Positions 45,416 through 54,911 of a DNA stretch of 64,000 nucleotides are shown here, piece after piece (within the stretch, counting starts at the first letter, position 1; every line of letters starts with the position of its first letter). The notes below the pieces were generated by a model that did not search any database, had not been told where the DNA came from, and saw nothing but the letters and a program-made list of their open reading frames with translations. This DNA comes from Flavobacterium sp. BFFFF1. Lineage in GTDB: Bacteria > Bacteroidota > Bacteroidia > Flavobacteriales > Flavobacteriaceae. The position numbers were made by a program, and so were the translations under genes. The DNA lies in assembly GCF_002256285.1 (NCBI RefSeq), contig NZ_NKJE01000015.1, positions 1 to 64,000 of the forward strand, written 5' to 3'.

Positions 45416-46549
45416 ATGAACATCTTACTCGTAGGAGAATACAGCCGATTGCACAATTCCCTGAAGGAAGGATTGCTGCAACAAGGGCATCAGGTAAAGA
45501 TTGCCGGTTTCAATGACGGGTTTAAAAATTTTCCGGTAGACGTCAGGATTACCAAGCGTTGGGATTCGGGGATAGCAAAGAAAATCAAAGTGCTCCTCTT
45601 CAAATTAACGGGCTTTGACCTCACCTCGCATCTCACTTTTCGACAGTTTTACCAAAACCGCGATTTATTTTCCGGTTACGATGTAGTGCAGCTTATCAAT
45701 GAAAACAGCTTCCAGTGCGGATATGCCTATGAAAGTAAGATACTCGATTACATTTTTAATAACAATAAAAAAGTATTTCTGCTTTCCTGCGGCACAGATT
45801 ACGCCAATGTCAACTATTACTTCGACCATCCCGACACGAAATCGGTAGTGCAGCCGTACCGCGATGGAAAAATTGGGAACAGACAATTCCAGTCCGTTTT
45901 GAAGTTCCGAACCAATGAATTCCAACAGCTACATCAATTCCTCTACACACGCATTTCCGGCGTGATCGCGTCGGATCTTGATTATCACCTGCCACTTGTC
46001 GGCAATCCAAAATACCTGGGCATCATTCCGAATCCTGTCAATACCGACAAACTAAAAAGCGAACCCCTTCCGGGAATTGAAAAAGTGGTGATCTTCTTAG
46101 GCATCAACAAGGACAATTATTATCAAAAAGGATGCGATTTTTTTGAAGAGGCATTGAAAATTATCAGCGAAAAATACGCAGACAAGACGGAGATTATTGT
46201 TACGAAGAGCATCCCTTACGATGAATATATAAAAGCGTACAATAGCGCCCACATCCTGTTAGACCAATGTTATGCTATTGACCAGGGTTACAACGCGCTC
46301 GAAGCGATGGCACGTGGCAAAGTCGTCTTTACCGGTGCCGGACCAGCATTTCTTGATTACTACGGATTGGATGGCGTGGTCGCAGTTGATGCGTTGCCGG
46401 ATGTCCGTTATCTTGTCAGCGAACTTTCTTATTTGATCGAAAATCGGGAAGCAATAAAAGCGATTGGAAAACGCGCGGCAGCGTTTGTAGCGAAAGAACA
46501 CCATTATCTTGAAATTGCAGGCAAATATGTTCAGGCATGGCAGTCATAA
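45416..46549 (+). CDS. Glycosyltransferase (GT-B type)
   Basis: 377 residues opening NILLVGEYSRLHNSLKEGLLQQGHQV. The C-terminal domain has VVIFLGINKDNYYQKGCDFFEEAL and DQCYAIDQGYNALEAMARGKVVFTG, a typical nucleotide-sugar site with the glutamate before the MA-GK turn. Its last 13 bases overlap the next gene, so the three rightward genes 45416-49459 form one overlapping operon. Confidence 0.85.
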   Translation: MNILLVGEYSRLHNSLKEGLLQQGHQVKIAGFNDGFKNFPVDVRITKRWDSGIAKKIKVLLFKLTGFDLTSHLTFRQFYQNRDLFSGYDVVQLINENSFQCGYAYESKILDYIFNNNKKVFLLSCGTDYANVNYYFDHPDTKSVVQPYRDGKIGNRQFQSVLKFRTNEFQQLHQFLYTRISGVIASDLDYHLPLVGNPKYLGIIPNPVNTDKLKSEPLPGIEKVVIFLGINKDNYYQKGCDFFEEALKIISEKYADKTEIIVTKSIPYDEYIKAYNSAHILLDQCYAIDQGYNALEAMARGKVVFTGAGPAFLDYYGLDGVVAVDALPDVRYLVSELSYLIENREAIKAIGKRAAAFVAKEHHYLEIAGKYVQAWQS

Positions 46550-47925
46550 ATACGATAAAATACAACACCCTGTGGGGTGGTTTACCTGTTTTTATCATTC
46601 CGGCATTGGCATCAGTATACTTTGCGGTGATTATGCCTGTTTCGTATGACGAGGCCTGGACATTCGTCCATTTTACACACGAAGGCTTTACCACATCGGT
46701 TACGCATTACCCAGCACCCAATAACCACATTCTACATTCGGTAATAACCAATGTTACAAAATATATCCCTTTACTATCCGATTTGTTGAAGCTGCGGATT
46801 TCCAGCATTATCGCCAACGTCATCGGGATGGCGGTACTGTACCGTTTTATTTCAAAGCACTTTAACCAGAACATGGCGTTGGCTGTTGTGGCGCTATCAT
46901 CGATGATCTTCATGAATGTATATTACAGCTACATGTCACGTGGGTATGGGCTTTACAACCTTTTTTTCATCGCTGCACTCTTTATGGCCTTTAATATTGC
47001 GAGAAACATCAGTACCAGAAAGAGCTGGTTTTTTTTCAGTATGTACTGTATTCTGGGATTTTATGCGATCCCCACATTCGTTTATGCTTTCGTGATGCTC
47101 CATGCGTTCCTCCTGTTTTCTTTAAAGAAAATGACACGCCCGCAGTTGATTTCGGGCGCAGTCGTTTGTGCTGTGGTTTTGCTGTTGTATACGCCCATTA
47201 TCCTGACGGACGGCATCCAGGCCCTCACACACATTTCGATAGAGCGGAAAATGACTTTTTTCAATGCGGCCAAAGCGATACCTGGCTATTATCTCATTAT
47301 TTTAAGGGAAATGACCAGTTTCCATTGGTTGGTAATGCTGTTGCCGCTCATCACGTCAATAATCCTATTGATAAAAAGACGCCAAAAGAGAGACGTGTAT
47401 TTTTCTTTGCTTTTTTTAGTGATGCCGGCCCTATTGCTGCCACTTCATCATGTAATCCCATTTGTCCGCGTGTTTAATTACTATAGTGCCCTATTTGTAA
47501 TCATCATTTTGCTACCCTATAAGGACCAAATTGCCGGCATGAGGAAATGGATATTAATTACGGCACTACTGGCCGCTCAAATCATTTTATTGGTTCACTT
47601 CAACAATCAGGTCTACCGGTATGAGGAACGCGACCTCGCCGTTAATATTACGGCCGATAAAATCATACCCGACATCATTGGCAATCGGCGCTACTTTTTT
47701 GACGGCGTTCTATTGCGTACAAATTTAGAATTCCACCTCATCACTGGCGGATATCAGCGTTACACCATATTCGACCGTCATGCCTTTTTGGCCAGCGCAG
47801 ATACCTTACAGGCTTATGATTTTGCTTTCATCCGGAAGGACATGGACAAAACGGTCAAAACACCCTTATACGGAAAGACAGCCTATTACAATATCTACAA
47901 ATTAAGCCGAAATGAAGAGCATTAG
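46537..47925 (+). CDS. GT-C-like integral membrane glycosyltransferase
   Basis: 462 residues with about ten membrane helices. The first outside loop carries SYDEAWT and the following HYPAPNNHILHS, the acidic motif position of the GT-C/ArnT/PMT superfamily that uses lipid-linked sugars on the periplasmic side. A soluble C-terminal tail follows. Overlaps both neighbours (13 bases upstream, 14 downstream). The donor and acceptor are unknown. Confidence 0.7.
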   Translation: MAVINTIKYNTLWGGLPVFIIPALASVYFAVIMPVSYDEAWTFVHFTHEGFTTSVTHYPAPNNHILHSVITNVTKYIPLLSDLLKLRISSIIANVIGMAVLYRFISKHFNQNMALAVVALSSMIFMNVYYSYMSRGYGLYNLFFIAALFMAFNIARNISTRKSWFFFSMYCILGFYAIPTFVYAFVMLHAFLLFSLKKMTRPQLISGAVVCAVVLLLYTPIILTDGIQALTHISIERKMTFFNAAKAIPGYYLIILREMTSFHWLVMLLPLITSIILLIKRRQKRDVYFSLLFLVMPALLLPLHHVIPFVRVFNYYSALFVIIILLPYKDQIAGMRKWILITALLAAQIILLVHFNNQVYRYEERDLAVNITADKIIPDIIGNRRYFFDGVLLRTNLEFHLITGGYQRYTIFDRHAFLASADTLQAYDFAFIRKDMDKTVKTPLYGKTAYYNIYKLSRNEEH

Positions 47926-49459
47926 GTACCACCGAAATAAACTGCTGCTATTCTTGATTGTAGCGGTATCTGTTTTCAAAATCACACTGGTAAATCAAGG
48001 GTTTCTGGCTTTCCCTGACGAAGACCGCTATCGTGCATCCGGACAGGTTTTAAAGTGTCTGGCTGAGGGTGATCTCCATACTGCCATACAATTCTTGTTT
48101 TCCACAAAGGGCAGGCCTGGCGATACCGTGGTAAAGGTGCTGCCGACCATCGGTCAATATATTTCAGCGCAAATCTTTGGTATGGAAATTTATGAATCCA
48201 AAAATGCGTTTCCTGTTTTTATTTACAATTACATTATTTACTGCCTGCTTTTGTTACTGCATTACAAAGTTTCACTGTACTATCTGAAGGACAGATTCCT
48301 GAGTCTGTTTAGCGTATTAATTTTATCGACGATGGTGGTTTCTTACATTTCTTTGCGCCACGCCGATCCTTACGACGGCAGCCTTGTAATTTTGTATTAC
48401 GTGTTTTATAAAATTATCAAAACCGAAAATACCCCGATCGGTTACCGAAAAATCTTTTCCCTTGGAATGCTTGCATTTTTTGGCTATTTGTGCTATCCTG
48501 GATACATCCTGCTGTTCTTGTCATTGCCGTTTTTTTGTTTTGTGACCGAAAAAGACGCCGCCTACAGGTTTTCCGGTTTTAAAAGAATGGTCGTATTTAT
48601 ATCGGGCAGTTTGGGATGCCTGCTGATTTTTGAAGGCATATCAAGATGCGGTGGTGTTTCGTTTATTGAAACATCTATGCGCTTGTCGGGAACAATAACA
48701 CAGGGCTCTTTTGATGAATGTTTTTCGTTCATTTTTAAATACCTTTTTGAAGCTGAAGGTGCCGTTGGCCTTTTTCTTACTGCTGGCCTGTGTACATTCG
48801 TAGGTATTGTCGTATGGGATCTCATGCGTCATCGGAAACTCCGTATTCCTGATATTTATGTGACTTTTGTGATACTTTGCTTTTTCTTCCTGGTCTATTC
48901 AACCATGGGCTACTATTTTCATAAGGTCGTCTGGTATGCGCGGCTCATCAAGCAATTTATCCCGTTTATTGTCATTTTTACAGTGTACGCCGTGCAACGT
49001 TTTAAAATGCGGCATTCCGTTGTGACGGCTGTCGTTTTAGGTCTCAGCATCAGTTTAAGTGTGGGTTGCTGCCTGAAAATTCAGGAATACAAACGATACG
49101 TTTATCCGAAGGACATGGCCTGGGATTGTTTTAACCAGTGTCGTTTTAAAAAAGCAATTGAAGTGTTCGAATACAGTAAAAGCAGGTCATTTATGCCGAA
49201 TTTTTCGATTAACAAAAAGAAATTTCCAGAACCCAATGCGCCTGAACTTGTCTTTATCAATAGCGGTGGATTTTACCCGTTCGATGATCTGATGGATTAC
49301 CGCAAATACCGTAATCAGGATAATTACAAATTGCTCAAAAGCGGGCCAAGCTGTCTTCATTTTAAGGCTTACCAATATGAAGGATACAACATCCGGGCAC
49401 GGAAAAATATCGATGCTGCTGATTTACAGGTTCAGGTGTATGCGCGGGATGTCAAATAA
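47912..49459 (+). CDS. GT-C-like integral membrane protein
   Basis: 515 residues with about ten membrane helices and an acidic first-loop motif (FLAFPDEDRYRASG) equivalent in position to that of the upstream gene. The C-terminal ~130 residues are soluble and Lys/Tyr-rich. Likely a second GT-C glycosyltransferase, or an inactive paralogue. It ends only 6 bases from the end of the opposite operon, with no obvious terminator between. Confidence 0.65.
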   Translation: MKSIRYHRNKLLLFLIVAVSVFKITLVNQGFLAFPDEDRYRASGQVLKCLAEGDLHTAIQFLFSTKGRPGDTVVKVLPTIGQYISAQIFGMEIYESKNAFPVFIYNYIIYCLLLLLHYKVSLYYLKDRFLSLFSVLILSTMVVSYISLRHADPYDGSLVILYYVFYKIIKTENTPIGYRKIFSLGMLAFFGYLCYPGYILLFLSLPFFCFVTEKDAAYRFSGFKRMVVFISGSLGCLLIFEGISRCGGVSFIETSMRLSGTITQGSFDECFSFIFKYLFEAEGAVGLFLTAGLCTFVGIVVWDLMRHRKLRIPDIYVTFVILCFFFLVYSTMGYYFHKVVWYARLIKQFIPFIVIFTVYAVQRFKMRHSVVTAVVLGLSISLSVGCCLKIQEYKRYVYPKDMAWDCFNQCRFKKAIEVFEYSKSRSFMPNFSINKKKFPEPNAPELVFINSGGFYPFDDLMDYRKYRNQDNYKLLKSGPSCLHFKAYQYEGYNIRARKNIDAADLQVQVYARDVK

Positions 49460-49465
49460 GTTGCA

Positions 49466-50920
49466 TCACTTTCGCTCCAGAACTTTTTCCGGTTTTTTGG
49501 AAAGGCTGTGCTGCCGGATGTGGTAGGCGTCATCTTTTTCAAGATGCTGCAGTAAAGTGTTATCCTGCGCAAGATACGCAAATAATATCCTGAAGATGTT
49601 TACATTGGAACGCAAATAGGCATCATACTTTGTATGGGACGGATCATTCCAGCGGATGGCGATCAGGTTGCTGAAAATCGACCGAAGCAATATCGGATCT
49701 TTTGTTGTAAACATTTCATCAATATTCTCAATTCCAACCCAGCCGCCGTGGTCGCTAACGATCAGCACGAGGGCATTTGGATCATTCTGATCAATCAGGT
49801 CGATTGTTTTGCGAATAAATTCGTTCGATTTTTCGATATTTCGCAAATAAGTAACACGCTCTTTTTCAACACCGGAGCCATCAAAGGCAATATGGTGCGG
49901 CAGCAATTTTTCAATAAAGTAGAATGCGGGAGCCGATTGTTTATGGCGGGCTGAAATACATTTTTTTAAATCCTCATAAACGTCTTTCTTAACACTGTTG
50001 TCGTCACTGAAATATGGAATTTCGCTGTTGTGTATGTTGTAAAAGTCGTATTCGCCACCCGAAAAATTCTTCTGGAAATATTCATCTTCAACAATAAAAT
50101 GGGTTTTGTATTGATTGCGCTTAAAAATTTCGACTACGGGATTGTTTCCACATATAATATCACGCGCATTTTCCATTTCGAATGGCGATTCCAGGATTTT
50201 CCCAAGGTAGTGGTGCTTCATCCCGAACATCGAAGCGTTCGATGCCAGGCTGGCAGGATAATTGCTGATGGTATTGCTGTAAATCGTAAAAGATTTAGAC
50301 TTAAGGTAATCAAACATCGTGTCGTTGTATGCGTATGGTTTTTCGCCCATAGCATCCTGACCTGCATAACCATCGGGCTCGATGAAGTACACATTTGGGG
50401 TTTTTGTAAATTTTATGCTACGGATTTCGTCACTTTGAGCCATCCAACGATCCGGGTTACGGACTTGCTTCGACACAAAAGTATAAATCACCTTCGCTGC
50501 TGGGAAAATACACAACAGCATCAGGAATATGACGACCTTTCTATATTGGTTGTGAAACTTTTTTGAAATCACCACCAGGACAATCAACAGTCCAAGCAGC
50601 AATTTCTTTTTAAGCGTCAGGTAGTGAACCTGCGATAAAAACGTGGCCGTCACCTCGATAACGAGTACAAAAAGCAGATGCCGTTTGTAATGCGCCGTTT
50701 TCCGGAAATACGCAGCGGTTTTGTATGCGGTATAAAAAAATACCATCGGCAAAACCAAAAACAGTCCGATGAAAAAACAAAGGTGCGCTATTGAATTAAT
50801 CGACTCATAATTCCCCGAATAAAAAAACAACAATGGATAAAGGCCGGACATAAAACCGGTCAGGAGCGGATAATCCCGATCGCTGTTGACGAAGCTGTTG
50901 ACCCACCTTAGCAGATTCAT
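49466..50920 (-). CDS. Membrane-anchored sulfatase-fold enzyme (LtaS/phosphotransferase-like)
   Basis: 484 residues: about five N-terminal helices (to ~155), then an extracytoplasmic alkaline-phosphatase/sulfatase fold. Metal-site features are NVYFIEPDGYAGQD near the start and VLIVSDHGGWVG late in the domain. The nucleophile Thr/Ser is probably in YSNTISNYPASLASNASM. Relatives transfer phosphoethanolamine or glycerophosphate, or hydrolyse sulfates. In this setting it would decorate lipid A or the glycan. The last gene of a six-gene leftward operon. Confidence 0.8.
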   Translation of the reverse strand: MNLLRWVNSFVNSDRDYPLLTGFMSGLYPLLFFYSGNYESINSIAHLCFFIGLFLVLPMVFFYTAYKTAAYFRKTAHYKRHLLFVLVIEVTATFLSQVHYLTLKKKLLLGLLIVLVVISKKFHNQYRKVVIFLMLLCIFPAAKVIYTFVSKQVRNPDRWMAQSDEIRSIKFTKTPNVYFIEPDGYAGQDAMGEKPYAYNDTMFDYLKSKSFTIYSNTISNYPASLASNASMFGMKHHYLGKILESPFEMENARDIICGNNPVVEIFKRNQYKTHFIVEDEYFQKNFSGGEYDFYNIHNSEIPYFSDDNSVKKDVYEDLKKCISARHKQSAPAFYFIEKLLPHHIAFDGSGVEKERVTYLRNIEKSNEFIRKTIDLIDQNDPNALVLIVSDHGGWVGIENIDEMFTTKDPILLRSIFSNLIAIRWNDPSHTKYDAYLRSNVNIFRILFAYLAQDNTLLQHLEKDDAYHIRQHSLSKKPEKVLERK

Positions 50921-50921
50921 A

Positions 50922-52292
50922 TTATTTTCTTTTCATCGTGTATAAAATCCTGTGTGAGGCGCGTATCGGAACTTTGCTTACGATGTCGAAGTAATTGCTG
51001 TATTCTTTTTCGAAATTGTCTTCGTTGTAAAAGTCAAAATGGGCCTTGAAATCCCTTTTACTGTTTAGCAGGAATTCCACCCAGGAGTCTTCGCGGTTTG
51101 GAAATTCAATCAGCAGGTGTTCTGAAATTCCGGCAAAAAGCCTGGCCGACATGTCAAACGGAATATTGCCGGACAGCGTAATATGATGGATTACAGCAAG
51201 CGCGAGACATCCGTCGGCCTGCCATTCTTTTAGTCGCCCAAGAAAGGAAAAGCGTTCTGTATTGTTAAATCCTATTCCGGGAAACGGATTGAGGATGTCA
51301 GCAACAATGGGTAGGATGTTGCGTTCCTTGTTTTTCAGTATTTTGCTGTAGTTCTGTCCCACAGCGTTAGCATCGACATCGGCGACGATAATCGATTCCA
51401 CACTTTCCGGCAGTTCCCTGGAAAATGTGCCGTCATTTCCCCCCAGGTCGAGTATCCTCCTGGCTTTGATGGCCGTGGCCCAGGTGTTTGTAAATTGCTT
51501 TTTCTGTTCGTACGCCTCCGTTTCGTAATTGGTTTGATTGTAGTAATCATCCCACTCTGTCTGCTGCCTGACGGCCAACGATTCGATATAGGCATACAGC
51601 GCGTCGAGCAGTTTTATCTGGGCATTTTTTGAAAGCCTGGCCTTGTCTGTAGCTGATTTTGAAGCATGCTTTTGCTCGTATTTCGCAGCCAGATGGATGT
51701 TGGTATACAATATCGGACTTAAATAACTTTTCAGCGGAAGCAGCGCCGAAAGCTTCCCGAGGCTGATGCCGTCAATATCGACTGACAATGTTTTAAGGTA
51801 ATCCAAACCATAATAATGGGCAAGCACCAACGGGCCGAGAAAATGCGTCAAAAACTGTTTGTATGCATGCCATGGCGTATCTTCTTCATAAAAATCAAAG
51901 GAAAGGCTATCGATAAATACCGGCTTGCCGTTGTGGAAAGTAATATTGAATGCAGAAGCATCCTTTAAAATAAAGTCGCGCTCCAAAGCGTATTTCTGGA
52001 TTTTCAGCGTCAGCAGCGCGGCATGCTTGTATTGTAGGAAACTCCACTCGTATGGATAGGTAATAAACGGAATGGTTTCAGGTTGTATGATGACATGTTC
52101 CGCGGTACGGTCCACTTCAAGATGTGGTATCAGGTAGTGTTTTTGGAACAGTGATTTGTAAAAACCGCTTTGGGTGAGCGCTTCATACTGCCTCAGGTAC
52201 AACGGGCCAATCCATCTTTTTATGACTTCGCCATCACGAAAGACAAATCCTGACGGATCGCGGAACGAAGCGGGAACTCTATCGGGCACCAT
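50922..52292 (-). CDS. Kinase-like domain fused to SAM-dependent methyltransferase
   Basis: 456 residues. The C-terminal half (~275-456) is a class I methyltransferase with motif I ILDLGGNDGTFS (280-291), VADVDANAV and a late AVIHHITLSGNIPF. The N-terminal half reads like a protein-kinase/LPS-kinase fold: GFVFRDGEVIKRW (N-lobe strands), YPYEWSF (hinge) and LKDASAFNITFHNGKPVFID, in which D111, N116 and D128 have the spacing of a kinase catalytic loop and the metal-binding aspartate. I recall similar proteins labelled NoeA-like methyltransferases. The pairing resembles in concept WbdD, which caps O-antigen chains with methyl phosphate. The start overlaps the upstream stop as TAATG. Confidence 0.75.
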   Translation of the reverse strand: MVPDRVPASFRDPSGFVFRDGEVIKRWIGPLYLRQYEALTQSGFYKSLFQKHYLIPHLEVDRTAEHVIIQPETIPFITYPYEWSFLQYKHAALLTLKIQKYALERDFILKDASAFNITFHNGKPVFIDSLSFDFYEEDTPWHAYKQFLTHFLGPLVLAHYYGLDYLKTLSVDIDGISLGKLSALLPLKSYLSPILYTNIHLAAKYEQKHASKSATDKARLSKNAQIKLLDALYAYIESLAVRQQTEWDDYYNQTNYETEAYEQKKQFTNTWATAIKARRILDLGGNDGTFSRELPESVESIIVADVDANAVGQNYSKILKNKERNILPIVADILNPFPGIGFNNTERFSFLGRLKEWQADGCLALAVIHHITLSGNIPFDMSARLFAGISEHLLIEFPNREDSWVEFLLNSKRDFKAHFDFYNEDNFEKEYSNYFDIVSKVPIRASHRILYTMKRK

Positions 52293-52477
52293 TATTTTTC
52301 GTTCTCTTTTTCGTTCTCTTCATCCATAAAATCCTCCTGTTTCTTTTCTTTAATCCCAAAGATTGACTTTACTTTTGATTTTACCGATTTATAAAACAAT
52401 AATACTCCGGCAGCGGCAGCGGCAAAAAATTGCACAATTAATGCTCCAGTTCCCGGATCGAAATATAATGGGGTCAT
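52292..52477 (-). CDS. Small membrane protein in polysaccharide operon
   Basis: 61 residues: MTPLYFDPGTGALIVQ, one hydrophobic helix (FFAAAAAGVLLFY), then a Lys-rich and Glu-rich cytosolic tail. I recall similar small proteins with a DPGTG start in Bacteroidota surface-glycan clusters; function unknown. The ATG at 52477 is preferred to an upstream in-frame start at 52576, which lies within the flippase gene. The stop overlaps the methyltransferase start by one base. Confidence 0.7.
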   Translation of the reverse strand: MTPLYFDPGTGALIVQFFAAAAAGVLLFYKSVKSKVKSIFGIKEKKQEDFMDEENEKENEK

Positions 52478-52511
52478 TTTTATAATTTTTTCAAAACTAA
52501 TTAATTTATTT

Positions 52512-53798
52512 TCAATTGGCCGTTCTAAACAAAACTTTCCTGAAAAACACCAAAAGGATTGCCGCGTAAACCACATAGGTAAGGAAATGCGCCATCACCA
52601 CACCCTCGATACCATATTTTGCGACGAAAAGGCCTGTCCCAAAATACATGATTCCCATCGAAATGAATTCGGTGACAATAAATGCGACGGTATACCTTTT
52701 TGCAACCAGCGCATAACCCAGAATTACCGTAAAAGCCTTCAAAAGATCTCCGGCAAGCTGCCAGAAAAACAAGGATTCGACTGGTTGAAAAGCTTTGGTG
52801 AGGATGATGTTGATTGCGAAATGCCGAAGGAAATACAATACAATAAGCCCCACTGAAAATAGCGGAATGATGTACTTCCAATAGCTGAAGATTGTGTATC
52901 TGGTATCTCCATCCGTTTTAGCACTGGCCAATTTGGGCAGGTAATATACGGATACTATGGTTGCGATAAACAACATGTAAAATCCGGAAATCCGGCTTAT
53001 CGCCTCCCAATACCCCGCATTGGCAATACCAGAAACCGCGATAATGTGGTTTCTTATGACTACAAATACCAATGGCGAAATTACCGCAGACACCAACGCC
53101 ATCAGTGAAAATGAGGATAGTTTTTTTACGATTTTCAGCGAAAACACTTTCCTGTCCAGGTACTTCCAGACCTGAAATTCTTTTGGCATGAAACCGATGG
53201 CAGCAAAAAACATTGCGGCAGGCGAAATGATGATGGACAGTAGCGCCCCGAAAGTGTGGAATTGCCAGATTAATATTACTGAAAGGATAAGTCCCATTAT
53301 ATTGCCAATAATGTTGACGTACACCACCTCCCGAAACCTGCCAAACCCATTAATTACCGAAATAAGGATTAAAGAGGCAATATACCACGGCATCGCTGCA
53401 GCCAATACCTTAAACAAAACGGCATAACCGTTTGCCTTTCCAAAAACAGTATCGTTCCAAAAATCCGCGAGGAAAAACAATAAACCACTCAGCACAAAGG
53501 CGACGGCTGCAAGGCTGATGAAAATGGTGGACAATATCTTTTTTAATTCGGTGTCGTTGCCTTTATTCTCAGCGGTATATTTTACAATGCCGTTCTGGAA
53601 TCCAAGGGTACCAACTGTCTCCAGCGACGCCATAAAATTGCGCAGGTTACCCGTCAATGCCATTCCGGAAGGCCCTACGAAGATGGCGATAATCTTTGAA
53701 GTGACTAAGCCAATCGCGATTTTTAAAGCCACACTCACCGCATTCAGCGACGTTGCTTTGAACAATGGTTTTGCTAATATGGTTTTAAAAAAGTGCAA
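52512..53798 (-). CDS. Wzx-type polysaccharide flippase
   Basis: 428-residue MATE/MOP-superfamily transporter with about 12 helices. It begins SLNAVSVALKIAIGLVTSKIIAIFVGPSGMALTGN, a segment typical of WzxE-like O-antigen translocases. It should flip undecaprenyl-linked repeat units across the inner membrane. The start is TTG at 53798, placed directly after the aminotransferase stop (TAA-TTG, no gap), which implies translational coupling. No Wzy polymerase was recognised in the window, though either GT-C-like protein could be one. Confidence 0.88.
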   Translation of the reverse strand: MHFFKTILAKPLFKATSLNAVSVALKIAIGLVTSKIIAIFVGPSGMALTGNLRNFMASLETVGTLGFQNGIVKYTAENKGNDTELKKILSTIFISLAAVAFVLSGLLFFLADFWNDTVFGKANGYAVLFKVLAAAMPWYIASLILISVINGFGRFREVVYVNIIGNIMGLILSVILIWQFHTFGALLSIIISPAAMFFAAIGFMPKEFQVWKYLDRKVFSLKIVKKLSSFSLMALVSAVISPLVFVVIRNHIIAVSGIANAGYWEAISRISGFYMLFIATIVSVYYLPKLASAKTDGDTRYTIFSYWKYIIPLFSVGLIVLYFLRHFAINIILTKAFQPVESLFFWQLAGDLLKAFTVILGYALVAKRYTVAFIVTEFISMGIMYFGTGLFVAKYGIEGVVMAHFLTYVVYAAILLVFFRKVLFRTAN

Positions 53799-54899
53799 TT
53801 AGTATCGGTTTAAGGCTGCAATCACTAAACGCACCTCGTTATCGGTCATGACAGGAGAAATGGGCAGGCTCAAAACCTCTCCATGAATTTTCTCAGTAAT
53901 GGGTAAAGGACTATCAAACCAGCCTTCCAAAGCCTTTTGTTGGTGTGGGGCAACGGGATAATGGACCTGGGTGCTGATACCCTGCGACATTAGATATTGC
54001 TGTAAGCCATCCCTGTCGGCGGTTCGGATAACATATAGATGAAATACGTGGCTTTCTCCCGGCCCAAACTCCGGCAGCGAAATCTTTGGGTTAGAAATTT
54101 CAGCAGCATACATCCCTGCAATACCAATCCTTCTTCTATTTGATGCATCCAGTTTTTCCAACTTAATGTTTAGAAAAGCAGCCTGAATCTCGTCCAGCCT
54201 TGAATTAACTCCGATGAAATCATGTTTATATTTGGTGGTACTGCCGTAATTGTGTAACGCATGAATTACTTTGGCCAAATCATCGTCATTAGTAGTGATG
54301 GCACCGGCATCGCCGATAGCGCCGAGATTTTTGGCCGGATAAAAGCTAAAGGACGCAGCATCGGAAAGACTGCCAGCCCTATTACCGGCAGCGTCTTTTG
54401 CGCCATGCGCTTGCGCGGCATCTTCAATCAGCAGCAAGTTGTGTTTTTTTGCGATTGTAGATAAAGCCGCCATATCTGCCAGTTGGCCATACAAGTGAAC
54501 GGCAATAATGGCTTTTGTATTTTTGGTGACACTCGATGCTGTTTGTTTCGGATCCAGATTAAACGTAGCAGCATCCGGCTCCACGGGAACAGGCACCAGC
54601 CCCGCCTCCAGTACGGCCAGTATGGTGGCGATAAAAGTGTTCGCCGGAACAATTACCGCATCGCCTTTGGTCAGTCTTCCGAGATGGATGTATCCTTTGA
54701 GAATCAATACCAGCGCATCGAGTCCGTTAGCCACACCGATACAGTGTTTTGTCCCGCAATAGCCCGCATAATTGCTTTCAAATGCCTGCACCTCATCCCC
54801 TAAAATAAACCAGCCCTTTTGAAGGATCACATCCATCTTTTCGCGGAAGGCAACTTCATAAGGCGCATTTATTTTCTTCAGGTCTAAAAAAGAGATCAT
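53799..54899 (-). CDS. DegT/DnrJ/EryC1-family sugar aminotransferase (FdtB/QdtB-like)
   Basis: 366-residue PLP enzyme aminating a keto-sugar nucleotide. It opens [11 protein letters not shown] and has [31 protein letters not shown] (D160, Q163), the PLP lysine in [14 protein letters not shown] (K190) and [18 protein letters not shown]. With the FdtA-type ketoisomerase it should make dTDP-3-amino-3,6-dideoxyhexose. The ATG at 54899 is preferred to an in-frame TTG two codons upstream. It is second in the leftward six-gene operon, just after the acyltransferase. Confidence 0.92.
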   Translation of the reverse strand: MISFLDLKKINAPYEVAFREKMDVILQKGWFILGDEVQAFESNYAGYCGTKHCIGVANGLDALVLILKGYIHLGRLTKGDAVIVPANTFIATILAVLEAGLVPVPVEPDAATFNLDPKQTASSVTKNTKAIIAVHLYGQLADMAALSTIAKKHNLLLIEDAAQAHGAKDAAGNRAGSLSDAASFSFYPAKNLGAIGDAGAITTNDDDLAKVIHALHNYGSTTKYKHDFIGVNSRLDEIQAAFLNIKLEKLDASNRRRIGIAGMYAAEISNPKISLPEFGPGESHVFHLYVIRTADRDGLQQYLMSQGISTQVHYPVAPHQQKALEGWFDSPLPITEKIHGEVLSLPISPVMTDNEVRLVIAALNRY

Positions 54900-54911
54900 A
54901 AGCAACTGCTA

